This document shows, piece after piece, positions 8,824-17,695 of a DNA stretch of 64,000 nucleotides. The stretch's first letter is position 1; every line of letters begins with the position of its first letter. The stretch is from Sinomicrobium oceani (GTDB taxonomy: Bacteria > Bacteroidota > Bacteroidia > Flavobacteriales > Flavobacteriaceae). The DNA lies in the NCBI RefSeq assembly GCF_900119185.1, contig NZ_FPJE01000013.1, positions 1 to 64,000 of the forward strand. The letters are read 5' to 3'. Below the pieces are notes generated by a model, which saw nothing but the letters and a program-made list of their open reading frames with translations, ran no database searches and was not told the origin of the DNA. Position numbers and translations under genes: made by a program.

Positions 8824-9249
8824 TCAATCCTTCTTCTTCGGTAAAGTTATAGTCGTAAGTTTACAGACCGAAACCAGGTTTTCTTCTTCATCGGTCAGCA
8901 TAATCTGCCATAGCTGCGTAGTTCTTCCTTTGTGCAATATCGTGGCTTTTGCATATACTGCACCACGCTTTACACTTTTTACGTGATTGGCCGCAATCTC
9001 CACACCGCGGATAAAATAATCACGGCTATCCAGAAAAACATACGCTGCAGCGCTACCCACACTTTCCGCGAGGGCTACCATAGCTCCACCATGTAAAACT
9101 CCATCGGGTTGGTATACCCTTTCATTCACCGGCATTTTTGCCACCAGATAGTCCTTTCCCACATCGGTATATTCGATTTCGAGAGTTTCCATGAGTGTAT
9201 GTCTGCACATGGCATTGCACGCATCGAGTATTTGCTGCCTGTTTTTCAT
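8824..9249 (-). CDS. Hotdog-fold thioesterase, probable DHNA-CoA hydrolase
   Basis: A 141-residue PaaI/YdiI-type hotdog thioesterase. The core motif PDGVLHGGAMVALAESVGSAA holds the helix-start HGG and the catalytic acidic residue (Glu in LAES), and ANHVKSVKRGAVYAKATILH is the usual strand region. The start at 9249 (MKNRQQIL) is chosen because the 55 residues further upstream are not hotdog-like. The position directly before menF and menD suggests that it hydrolyses 1,4-dihydroxy-2-naphthoyl-CoA, the MenI step. The family is certain; the substrate is inferred from context. Confidence 0.85.
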   Translation of the reverse strand: MKNRQQILDACNAMCRHTLMETLEIEYTDVGKDYLVAKMPVNERVYQPDGVLHGGAMVALAESVGSAAAYVFLDSRDYFIRGVEIAANHVKSVKRGAVYAKATILHKGRTTQLWQIMLTDEEENLVSVCKLTTITLPKKKD

Positions 9250-9392
9250 ATTTCTTGTTTTGCGTTGTAAAAATACAAAAGAAAGCAGGAAGGAAGAAGC
9301 CTCCTGCAAAAGAAGAATAAAAACGAGCGACAAGCAGTTATCAGAAATACATACAAGACATCCGAATGGGAAAATCTGAAGCCATTCCCCTA

Positions 9393-9426
9393 CAAAAAAC
9401 AAGAGGCTGCCCAAAAGACAGCCTCC
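9393..9426 (-). terminator. Terminator after HEIGH metalloprotease
   Basis: On the minus strand GAGGCTG pairs with CAGCCTC and is followed by TTGTTTTTT. It lies 36 bp behind the stop codon of the metalloprotease gene. Confidence 0.78.
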
Positions 9427-9461
9427 CCTAAAATGTTCTCAGGTCTTAGTCCCGAAAAACG

Positions 9462-10292
9462 TTAATACAGGTAATTCAATGCAACAATGTCATAGTACCC
9501 CCAATTTCCGCTTACACCGGAGTTAAAGCAAGAGAGCATTACGGAACTGGAATCATATCCGGTAGGTGTCCCTGGAATATGTACGGCACCTACACCGGCT
9601 TCTCCTTCATTAACATTCTGTCCACAGCTCTGACGGCTAAACCAGTCGGTATGACGGGACCCTAAACAATGCCCTATTTCGTGCATGATCACGTGGCGGA
9701 TCACTGCTATCGAATAGCTGTTCAGCCCGGAAAAAATCTGTACGAACTTATAGGGATTTCCTCCGGAAGGAAAACCGGCCTGCCCACCGGCTCCACCGGC
9801 AGGGCTATACACTACAATATCATAAGGAGTGTAGTTGGTACCGAATGTCAGCGTAAACGTGAGACCCAGCCCAAGGTTGTTATAATTAGCAATAGCCTGT
9901 TGCAAGGCAGTCTGCATTGCAGACGACAGGCCCTGGCTGCTCCCCGTATAACCGATAACATTAATGGTTCGCGGGCTGCTTACCAGGTTATAGGTACGAT
10001 ACTGCTCGGACACCACTCCTCCGTGCAATTCCATCTCGGAAAGGTGTTCTTTGGACATGACGATATCGCCTTCAAGTAAATAATTGGTTTCGACACTTCC
10101 GTCGGGAAGGATCATGTCCGTAAGCTTTACATCATGTGTATTCAGCTCCAGGGAGGCAAGCTTATCCAGTACTTCCTGGCTTACTTCCTGCTGAGCTTCG
10201 ATGTTATCTTCTTTGGGGTCATTCTGACAAGCGGTTAATAACAATCCTATCCCGGCTACGGCCGAAATAAAAAAATACTTCATAGTTTTCAT
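9462..10292 (-). CDS. HEIGH-type zinc metalloprotease lipoprotein (M57-like)
   Basis: A 276-residue secreted protease. The lipobox is LLTAC near residue 21. The zinc site is HEIGHCLGSRH, an HExxHxxxxxH metzincin-type motif, preceded by IAVIRHVIM and followed by a long loop with SVMLSCFNSGVSG, where a Met-turn is expected. This matches the dual-action HEIGH metallopeptidase family of Bacteroidota. A pro-region of about 110 residues precedes the catalytic part. It is divergent from a T9SS subtilisin, so two extracellular proteases share a 167-bp intergenic region. The second ATG (10283) is an equally possible start. Confidence 0.88.
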   Translation of the reverse strand: MKTMKYFFISAVAGIGLLLTACQNDPKEDNIEAQQEVSQEVLDKLASLELNTHDVKLTDMILPDGSVETNYLLEGDIVMSKEHLSEMELHGGVVSEQYRTYNLVSSPRTINVIGYTGSSQGLSSAMQTALQQAIANYNNLGLGLTFTLTFGTNYTPYDIVVYSPAGGAGGQAGFPSGGNPYKFVQIFSGLNSYSIAVIRHVIMHEIGHCLGSRHTDWFSRQSCGQNVNEGEAGVGAVHIPGTPTGYDSSSVMLSCFNSGVSGNWGYYDIVALNYLY

Positions 10293-10459
10293 GTAAAATT
10301 TGATTTGAGTTAATAATTATTTCTTACCATAAGCTGACGTCATAACTTACGTAGGTATCTAACAAACATAACAAAATATTTTCAAAATTTAACATTTAAT
10401 TATGTTTTTTTTATTTTATTTAACGATCGTTTTTACATAATACCCCTTAATTTGTAAAC

Positions 10460-13243
10460 ATGAATACTAAAAAACTCCTTTTTACCTTACTATCTATAAC
10501 TTTATTAAGTTTTTACGGGCAAACCGTAAAATGGGACGGGTTCTTACAGAAAAACGGGAAAGGGGATTACGTTCTTATACACAAAGATGCTTCGGAAAAA
10601 CTCCCGGAAACTTATAAAATGGTCCGGGTATTGGACCGGGAACACATCATAGTCCTTTCCCCGGAACAACAGCCTCGATATTCCGGAAACAAAAACAGCG
10701 CCGTGCCGGTAAACGACCTGTGGAAAACAGCCCCCGGGGTCGATCTTAGCGCTTCCGAAACACAACACTATATACTCAAAACCAACGATGGCCACAGCCT
10801 GGAGGAGTTTTTGAGTATATACGATATACAGGCCGATCTTCTTTATATGAATTATTACAGGATCCAGACCTCCGGAACATTTATAGCAGAATACCTTCTA
10901 CCGCTACCCTTTGTCACTTATATAGGCGCGGAGTCACTGTCCCCTTCGAAAGAGAGTGATATTCCGGATTTGAACCTCGGTATTAACAAAGTTTCCTTAC
11001 TTCATCAACAAGATCCCGGCCTGACCGGCAATACCATGACGTTATCGGTAAAAGATGACCGTTATGATATCGACGATATCGATATTGCAGGCAAGCACAC
11101 CACATCCGGCAACGAAGCTGCGCAGCGCAGTGCTCACGCTACTGATATGGCTACTATCGCAACGGGGCGTGGAAATACTTCTTTACACGGAAAAGGGGTT
11201 GCCCCCGGGGCCCTGTTGTCCTCTTCCGATTACCATACGCTTTACCCGGACGCTGATCTCGAAAATCTCGGTATCTTCACGCAGAATCATTCGTATGGTA
11301 CAACGATCGAAAACTTTTACGGATCTGTGGCAGAAGCGTATGACACCTATATCTATGATCATCCGGACAGGCTTCATCTGTTTTCATCCGGAAACGCGGG
11401 AAACCAGACTCCTCCGGATGGCAGTTATGCAGGTATCACGGGCTATGCCAATCTTACCGGGAACTTTAAAATGGCCAAAAACATCATCACCATAGGCACC
11501 GTGAATCCGGATATGTCTGTTCCCGAATTTTCTTCCCGGGGCCCTGCATACGACGGAAGAGTAAAACCGGATCTCGTGGCTTCCAGTTCCATAGGCACCT
11601 CCAATGCCAATGCACTGGCCTCCGGAATTTCGCTTTTGATCCAACAATCATACAAAGAACAACATTCCGGAATGTATCCGCCTGCCTCCCTTGTCAAGGC
11701 CCTGCTTATAAACGGAGCCGATGATATCGGAACTCCCGGACCGGATTTCAGCAGTGGTTACGGCAACATCAATGCGGCAAAGAGTAATGATATCCTTACC
11801 GCCGGGCAGTATATCACCGGCAGTATCCGGCACGAAGAACAACAGGAGTTTATCCTTGCCGTTCCTCCAGGAGCTTCGCAATGTAAAATAACCCTATGCT
11901 GGACAGACCCTCCCGCTCAACCCAATGCCAACATTGCTCTTGTCAACGACCTCGACCTGAGAGTCCTTCACGAAGAACGGTCTTATCTTCCCTGGGTACT
12001 CAACCACGAACCGGATAAGGCGTCACTGGAGCGTGCTGCCCTACAGGCGGCAGATCATCTCAATACTACGGAACAGGTTCTCACCGGGACTGTTACCGGT
12101 AGTGATATTCGCATTCAAATCCATGGGTACCTCATTAATGAAGGTCCGCAGGATTTTTCCCTGGCGTATTCCTGGAGCTATCCGGGTGATTTTCAATGGA
12201 CCCATCCCGTAGCGGGAAACAGTTTTCCCTATGGCGGCGAAAACCTGGATTTTCTGCGTTGGGAAAGTACGCTTTCTGCCGATACCGGTCAGCTCCAGGT
12301 AAGTTATGACCTGGGGGCAAGCTGGCATACACTCGACAGCGAGGTGCCTTTATCCAGGGGATATTTTTCCTGGGATCCCATAGATGAAGAAGGACATACC
12401 GCTATGGTCCGCATACTTGCGGCAGGTGAAGAATTCAGATCTCCCCCCTTCCTTATTTCGTATGCGCTTCAACCGCGTATCAGCCTCAAGTGCGGTGACA
12501 TTACCGAACTCTCCTGGCGTACTAATTCTGCTGCCATAGCCTACGACCTGTTTTCTTTACAACACCATGTTATGGAATACACCACGCGGGTTACCGATAC
12601 CACTGCCGTAATTTCCGGAAGTTCACCTTATCATGCTGTTGCCCCTGTATACGAAGGCGGGTTAAGAGGGGTACGAAGCAGGGCTATATCGGTGATTACG
12701 GACAGGGAGCAATGCTACTGGGAATCTATTTATGCCACAAACCTGGAAGAAGAAAACAGTAATCTTCTTTATTTTTCACTGGGAAGCGTTTACCGGGCAG
12801 CCCGCATAGAAGTATTCAAGATTGTCGGGGGTGAAGAAATTACCATAGCAGAAATATCTCCCGTTAACCGTAAAACATTCCGGATTACCGATGACGAACC
12901 AATTGAAGGAGGAAATCAGTACCGTGCCAAACTGGTACTGGATGACGGATCAGAAATTTACTCGGAAACCGTAAGTGCCATTTTCCTGGCCAGAACCCCC
13001 TTTCTGGTCTTTCCCAACCCGGTAACAGCAGAAGGTATTAGTGTTTACAGCAAAGAACTCGAAGACGGTAAAGATGCATCTATATACTTATACTCGGCAG
13101 ATGGCAGACTCATGCTCCGGGAACAGATAGTCTCCGACCGGGATTTTATTTCCCTGGAAAGCCTTGCCAATGGAGTTTATTTCTACCGTATTGAGGTGGA
13201 TGGTAAAAAGCGTAAATCCGGAGGGTTGATACTATATCGCTAA
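10460..13243 (+). CDS. Subtilisin-like S8 protease with T9SS sorting domain
   Basis: A 927-residue secreted serine protease. After a signal peptide and an N-terminal prodomain, the catalytic triad is visible: Asp in LSVKDDRYD, His in RSAHATDMATIATG, and Ser in IGTSNANALASG, a variant of GTSMAAP. The domain LVNDLDLRV to FSLAYSW resembles the jelly-roll of Kp43-like proteases. The last 80 residues are a type A T9SS sorting domain (FLVFPNPV, LYSADGRLM, LANGVYFYRIE), so the enzyme should cross the outer membrane by type IX secretion. The GTS motif lacks the usual M and P, but the Ser is kept. Confidence 0.93.
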   Translation: MNTKKLLFTLLSITLLSFYGQTVKWDGFLQKNGKGDYVLIHKDASEKLPETYKMVRVLDREHIIVLSPEQQPRYSGNKNSAVPVNDLWKTAPGVDLSASETQHYILKTNDGHSLEEFLSIYDIQADLLYMNYYRIQTSGTFIAEYLLPLPFVTYIGAESLSPSKESDIPDLNLGINKVSLLHQQDPGLTGNTMTLSVKDDRYDIDDIDIAGKHTTSGNEAAQRSAHATDMATIATGRGNTSLHGKGVAPGALLSSSDYHTLYPDADLENLGIFTQNHSYGTTIENFYGSVAEAYDTYIYDHPDRLHLFSSGNAGNQTPPDGSYAGITGYANLTGNFKMAKNIITIGTVNPDMSVPEFSSRGPAYDGRVKPDLVASSSIGTSNANALASGISLLIQQSYKEQHSGMYPPASLVKALLINGADDIGTPGPDFSSGYGNINAAKSNDILTAGQYITGSIRHEEQQEFILAVPPGASQCKITLCWTDPPAQPNANIALVNDLDLRVLHEERSYLPWVLNHEPDKASLERAALQAADHLNTTEQVLTGTVTGSDIRIQIHGYLINEGPQDFSLAYSWSYPGDFQWTHPVAGNSFPYGGENLDFLRWESTLSADTGQLQVSYDLGASWHTLDSEVPLSRGYFSWDPIDEEGHTAMVRILAAGEEFRSPPFLISYALQPRISLKCGDITELSWRTNSAAIAYDLFSLQHHVMEYTTRVTDTTAVISGSSPYHAVAPVYEGGLRGVRSRAISVITDREQCYWESIYATNLEEENSNLLYFSLGSVYRAARIEVFKIVGGEEITIAEISPVNRKTFRITDDEPIEGGNQYRAKLVLDDGSEIYSETVSAIFLARTPFLVFPNPVTAEGISVYSKELEDGKDASIYLYSADGRLMLREQIVSDRDFISLESLANGVYFYRIEVDGKKRKSGGLILYR

Positions 13244-13263
13244 TCGAGTACTACTATAGTTTT

Positions 13264-13301
13264 CCGGTCACCGGTCACCGGTCACCGGTCACCGGTCACC
13301 G
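13264..13301. repeat. Heptamer tandem repeat CCGGTCA x5
   Basis: Five perfect copies of CCGGTCA plus a partial CCG. The array overlaps the 3' end of the minus-strand hydrolase gene and supplies its last Arg codon and TGA stop. Slippage in whole units would move the end of the protein. Confidence 0.95.
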
Positions 13302-14200
13302 TATAAAATACGTGCTGCAGACGGAATAGCCTGCCGGAAATCGTGCCCGGCACCCGGAACAATGTCCAGCTTCCAGGCAAAGGGACTTCCGAGACCGGTA
13401 GCTATACGATCTGAAATACGGAAGAAATACAAAGCCCTTTCATAACGGTTGGTCCCCTGCTGCGCATCGAGTTCCGTATGATGCCTCAACCCGGCACTAT
13501 CCGGATTATTGTCATTCTCCCCTATCTGTAGTATCAGCGCTCTCGAAAAATAGTCATGCGGAGAGATCAGGGATACGGGACTTTCTGCTATCCCATAAGG
13601 AAAATGTACTTCTCGGTCCGGAACGGTGTACCAACCCGAAGAAGCAGCAATGACCCTTGCTGCTCTCGCCTCGGGTTCGAACATTACAAAGCGGTGCGCA
13701 AACTGGGCTCCGGCGGAATGTCCGTAAATATCGTAAGTATCGGCCCTGTTCCCGGTACGCAATTTAATCTCATCAAATAAAGGCTCGAGTATGGAAAAAG
13801 TCCATTGGTCTCTTGGATTCAGTGTGCTTGCAGACGGCCTGTTACCATTGATGAATACATTTCCCAGATTGTAACTGCTTCCCCCCGGATAAAAATTATC
13901 CGAAAATTCGGGAGCTACGATTATTGCTTTATACGCCTTTGTCGTCGCTGTCCAGGCATCCCTGTAATCGGCACCATTTCTGGAAGCCCCGTGTAAAACA
14001 AAAAGTACAGGCATTTGTGTTACATCCCCGTCCGGAATAAAGTAATATACCCTTACGGGAGATTCACGCAAAGGAGCATAGCCCGAATAACTAAAACTCC
14101 CCGTACCGGAAAGGACTTCATTATCAGGAGACGAAACATCATTGTTATCGCAGCTACACATCAATATAAAAATCAGTAAGGTGATCAGAAAATTCCTCAT
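13289..14200 (-). CDS. Alpha/beta hydrolase lipoprotein (esterase/depolymerase-like)
   Basis: A 303-residue lipoprotein with signal sequence and Cys-rich lipobox (LMCSC). Hydrolase features are the oxyanion-hole segment LFVLHGASRNG, the nucleophile elbow IYGHSAGAQ (GHSAG) and a late His in PGAGHDFRQAI. The overall pattern is like PHB-depolymerase or feruloyl-esterase-type hydrolases; the substrate is unknown. Its promoter region carries two copies of a motif also found before the neighbouring MocR-type regulator, so it is the likely regulatory target of that protein. The stop codon lies inside a heptamer repeat array. Confidence 0.83.
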   Translation of the reverse strand: MRNFLITLLIFILMCSCDNNDVSSPDNEVLSGTGSFSYSGYAPLRESPVRVYYFIPDGDVTQMPVLFVLHGASRNGADYRDAWTATTKAYKAIIVAPEFSDNFYPGGSSYNLGNVFINGNRPSASTLNPRDQWTFSILEPLFDEIKLRTGNRADTYDIYGHSAGAQFAHRFVMFEPEARAARVIAASSGWYTVPDREVHFPYGIAESPVSLISPHDYFSRALILQIGENDNNPDSAGLRHHTELDAQQGTNRYERALYFFRISDRIATGLGSPFAWKLDIVPGAGHDFRQAIPSAARILYGDR

Positions 14201-14221
14201 AACTAAGGATTTGCAAAGGGC

Positions 14222-14285
14222 TAAATATACACGCTGGCATGCACGCTACAGCATACCTGTAGCCCTCAAATCTGCATACCAGTAG
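14222..14285 (-). promoter_or_regulatory. Hydrolase promoter with two direct operator repeats
   Basis: On the minus strand TATATTTA (14222-14229) is a 7/8 match to the -7 element. Upstream are two direct repeats, ACAGGTATGC (in 14251-14262) and ACTGGTATGC (in 14274-14285), 23 bp apart, about two helical turns. The second matches perfectly the reverse complement of a word at 15802-15811 before the MocR-type gene. The location near and upstream of -33 suits activation. Confidence 0.6.
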
Positions 14286-14287
14286 GG

Positions 14288-15790
14288 TTACCGGTCGGTG
14301 TATTCCATGATCATCTTGTTGTATATCGTTGCCATTTCTCCCACTTTTTTGGGAATCAGTGGTTTTCGAACGGCCGCATACCCCAGAATCAGTCCGTTTT
14401 CCGGATGGTCTATAAAACACTTGCTATAGGCATGTGCCGTGAGGTGTTTTTCCTTAAATCTCCGGATAACCTCCTGGTCCGATACCGGCAACGAGATATC
14501 ACCTAACACATGCAGGCTCCGTGTGGTATGCTCCCTCAATTGAAATGAAGCATGAAATTCTTGCCGGACGGCCTCCGTAAAAAGCTCCCGCCGTTCCTCC
14601 GCAACCTCAATTACATTCCTGATATGGTGGTACAGGTAGTTTTTTTCGATAAACTGGTTCATGACCACCTGGTTGGATGGCGAAACAAAACGATGTGAAT
14701 GTTTCTGCAACGCTTTGACGGTATCCAGAAGATAATGAGGAACAATCATATATCCGAGACGTATAGACGGATGCAGGAGACGATTGAATGTTCCGAGGAA
14801 CACTGTTCGCTGGTCCGGGTCCATACTGAATACCGAAGGCTCTTTTACCCCCCAGTTACTAACTTCGTGTTCGTAATCGTTTTCTATGATGATACTGCCG
14901 TGTTTCGAGGCCCATTTCAGCAGTTCCTGCTTACGATGACCACTCATTTTTATTCCTGTAGGATAATGCCCGGAAGGCGTGATGTGGATCAGTTTCGGCG
15001 AGGGTAATACATCTTCTTCCGGAAGACGTATCCCCTCCCCATCTGTCGAAGCCGGAACGATATCAGCTTCCAGGCTTCGGAAAATAGAATGCACATTGGG
15101 AAAAGTCGGATTTTCCAGGACCATCCGGTCGCCACGGTTAATAAGGGCATTCCCTATAAGATATAAAGATTGTAAAGACCCGGAAACGATAATGATCTGT
15201 TCGTGATCGCACCGGATTCCGCGCATCATATTCAGATACCCGGCAATGTTACGCTTAAGCACTTCAACCCCGGAGGAATTCGAATAAGAAAGTGAAGAAG
15301 CTTTTATCGTCCGCCAATAGTAATTGGAGAGGTTTTTCCATTGATTTACAGGGAAAATATCAAGCGGAGGAAGCCCCGGACGAAAGGCTATAGCTTCTTC
15401 GGAAGTCGTATTGATCAGGTCTACATTTTCTTTAAAAGCTTTTCCCTTGTCTGAAATTCCGGGATATACCGTGTTTTCGGGTATTTTATAATCGGATAAT
15501 CCCTCCGGTGCCATCCGCCTAACCCTGTATCGCGCCCCCTGTCGTACTTCGATAAGCCCTTCAAGCAGTAAGAGATCGTAAGCCTTGATAGCCGTACTCC
15601 TCGATACCCCGAGATAGCCGGCCAGCGTTCTTGTGGAAGGAAGCGGAGCCCCTTCGGGAAGTTCGCGGTAAAGTATCCGGCTTTTCAGGTATTCGCTGAT
15701 ACGAAGGTACAGGCTCAGATCCTGACGATACACCTGTATATCCAGCTCTCCGAGCACTTTCCGGGTTAGTATATCCAAACTGGTAGTCAT
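14288..15790 (-). CDS. MocR-type regulator (GntR HTH + aminotransferase fold) lacking PLP lysine
   Basis: A 500-residue fusion. Residues about 25-95 form a GntR winged helix (PLPSTRTLAGYLGVSRSTAI); residues about 130-490 have the fold-type I aminotransferase domain, with IIENDYEHEV matching the PLP-ring Asp motif and RLGYMIVP the phosphate-binding Arg region. In MocR proteins the Schiff-base Lys sits in GTFSK; here the sequence is GTFNRLLHPS, with Asn 336 and Arg 337. Canonical internal aldimine formation should therefore be impossible; it may bind PLP or an aminoacyl-PLP non-covalently, or another ligand. Operator-like repeats occur before it and before the adjacent hydrolase gene. Confidence 0.9.
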   Translation of the reverse strand: MTTSLDILTRKVLGELDIQVYRQDLSLYLRISEYLKSRILYRELPEGAPLPSTRTLAGYLGVSRSTAIKAYDLLLLEGLIEVRQGARYRVRRMAPEGLSDYKIPENTVYPGISDKGKAFKENVDLINTTSEEAIAFRPGLPPLDIFPVNQWKNLSNYYWRTIKASSLSYSNSSGVEVLKRNIAGYLNMMRGIRCDHEQIIIVSGSLQSLYLIGNALINRGDRMVLENPTFPNVHSIFRSLEADIVPASTDGEGIRLPEEDVLPSPKLIHITPSGHYPTGIKMSGHRKQELLKWASKHGSIIIENDYEHEVSNWGVKEPSVFSMDPDQRTVFLGTFNRLLHPSIRLGYMIVPHYLLDTVKALQKHSHRFVSPSNQVVMNQFIEKNYLYHHIRNVIEVAEERRELFTEAVRQEFHASFQLREHTTRSLHVLGDISLPVSDQEVIRRFKEKHLTAHAYSKCFIDHPENGLILGYAAVRKPLIPKKVGEMATIYNKMIMEYTDR

Positions 15791-15801
15791 AATTAATCTT
15801 A

Positions 15802-15819
15802 ACTGGTATGCTAAAGGTA
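15802..15819 (-). promoter_or_regulatory. MocR gene -7 element and operator
   Basis: On the minus strand TACCTTTA (15812-15819) is a 7/8 -7 element, and GCATACCAGT (15802-15811) directly follows it, overlapping the expected transcription start. The same 10-mer occurs at 14274-14283. This arrangement fits autorepression. Confidence 0.5.
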
Positions 15820-16061
15820 ATAAAAACTTTAGTCTCTTTGAAATATGATTTTAATCAAAAAAGGCTGTTTATTTTTAAATATTGACATCATAAGCTCGAA
15901 TTTTTTACATAAATAAAAAACCTGCAACCATTGCCCCTTCTTTAAGCTTAACTGCATGATAAATATATTGCCGAAAATAATCCCGTAACCTTAACCATGT
16001 TCCCGGGGTGTCAATCGGCAAAAACTTATAAAAACATAGGCACAACATAACCAAGTCAAAG

Positions 16062-17684
16062 ATGAAAACAAGTACTCCTTTTCTGTATGTTTTAGGTATT
16101 ACAATACTTCTGCTGAGTGCGGTATCCTGCAAAACAGACGATGTCGAAGAAGGTTCTGTCGTCATTCCTTCCGAACCTGTCCTGATACCGGATGCAGCTT
16201 TCGGCGAATATATGCTCTACAACGGTACGCCCGGGGTCTACGAACAAACGGAAGACAATGAAGTAAAATACTATCTCGATCCGCGGGAGGTTGCATCGGT
16301 AAGCGAACTTTTACTCAGCAAAACCGGCAGTAATATCGAAGCGCTTCAAAATGCGGGGCTCGCGACTGCGGAGCTAAAGATCAGCGATCTTACGGGACTG
16401 GAATATTTTATAGGATTGCAACACCTGGTCCTGACCTCCAACACGGTCAGGAACATAGATGTATCCGCACTGATCGCACTGGAGCAACTGGAGATCAACT
16501 TCAATCTTATCGGTCAGCTCGATCTCTCCGGAAACCCCAGGCTTACCATGCTACGATACCGTGCCAGCGGAAACGCCACCGAATCGGAAGTACTTACCGA
16601 ACTGGACCTGAGTTCCAACACACAACTGCGTCACCTGTTTTTGCCTAATCACCAGTTTATAAATATCGATCTTTCGAACAATCTTCAGATTGACGAATTG
16701 CTCGACCTGAGTGATAACCCCGGGCCTGACGGAGATCCGGAAACCGGCGATATCATCATCCCTGCCGCCATATACAACCAGCTCGAAGAAGCTAACCGCA
16801 GCGGGGTCATTTCCGATGCCCAGGCAGAAACTACAGTAATCCTCAGTGCGGACCCTGCTTCATTTTCCGAAAACGAAGGATCGTCTACCATTACGGCTAC
16901 GCTGAACAAGATCACCGACAACGATGTAACCATCAGTTTATCTTTTTCCGGTTCGGCAACCCTCGATGAAGACTATGCCGTAGAAAACACTACACTCGTT
17001 ATTCCGGCCGGAGAAACGAAGGTTTCTACCGTTATCACTGCTATACAGGATACGGATGAAGAAGGTAATGAAACCATAGAGATCACGGTATCTGATGTCA
17101 GTAACGCAGTGATCGGTATGGCATCTCCGCTGGTCCTCACTATAGAGGATGACGACAAATCGGTGCCGCTGGTCCTGAACGAAATCCTGTACGACCCCTC
17201 CAACAGCGGTCTTGACGGCGATGCCAACGGAGATGGCGTATATGCACAGAACGAAGACGAATTCATAGAACTGTACAATAATTCGGAGGAACCTCTCGAT
17301 GTCAGTGGCTTTAAAGTCTACGATAGCGAAGCCCTTGAAAATGACAGTCCGCGGCATCTTATCCCCGAAGGTACGGTGATCCCGGCTCATGGTGTTCTGG
17401 TCATCTTCGGCGGAGGAACGCCTACGGGAACATTCGGCGGAGCGATCGTACAGACCTCCACTACGGGAGACCTCAATCTGAACAATGCCGCAGATGTACT
17501 TACGGTCACCGATACAAACGGAAAAGTGATCATTACTTTCGATATCGAACCGCTGTCCAATAATCCTAACGAATCGTATACCAGGAATCCTGATATTACG
17601 GGAGATTTTACAAGACACAGCGACGTTAACGGCCTGTTGTTCTCACCGGGGACCAAAACGGATGGTAGTTCTTTTAACCCTTAA
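16062..17684 (+). CDS. Modular lipoprotein: LRR-like, Calx-beta and lamin-tail domains
   Basis: A 540-residue surface lipoprotein (lipobox AVSC, Cys 23). Three modules follow: residues about 85-235 contain leucine-rich-repeat-like units (LQHLVLTSN, LEQLEINFN, LTELDLSSN, DLSNNLQIDELLDLS); about 255-360 is a Calx-beta domain (FSENEGSSTITATL, ATLDEDYAV, VLTIEDDD); about 365-540 is a lamin-tail-like domain (LVLNEILYDPS, DEFIELYNNSEEPLDVSGF). All are binding or adhesion modules and no catalytic motif is seen. It is first in the train to the DcuC transporter and isoaspartyl dipeptidase, 11 bp before the next gene, so it may capture the nutrient on the cell surface. Confidence 0.8.
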   Translation: MKTSTPFLYVLGITILLLSAVSCKTDDVEEGSVVIPSEPVLIPDAAFGEYMLYNGTPGVYEQTEDNEVKYYLDPREVASVSELLLSKTGSNIEALQNAGLATAELKISDLTGLEYFIGLQHLVLTSNTVRNIDVSALIALEQLEINFNLIGQLDLSGNPRLTMLRYRASGNATESEVLTELDLSSNTQLRHLFLPNHQFINIDLSNNLQIDELLDLSDNPGPDGDPETGDIIIPAAIYNQLEEANRSGVISDAQAETTVILSADPASFSENEGSSTITATLNKITDNDVTISLSFSGSATLDEDYAVENTTLVIPAGETKVSTVITAIQDTDEEGNETIEITVSDVSNAVIGMASPLVLTIEDDDKSVPLVLNEILYDPSNSGLDGDANGDGVYAQNEDEFIELYNNSEEPLDVSGFKVYDSEALENDSPRHLIPEGTVIPAHGVLVIFGGGTPTGTFGGAIVQTSTTGDLNLNNAADVLTVTDTNGKVIITFDIEPLSNNPNESYTRNPDITGDFTRHSDVNGLLFSPGTKTDGSSFNP

Positions 17685-17695
17685 AAAAAGTACGG

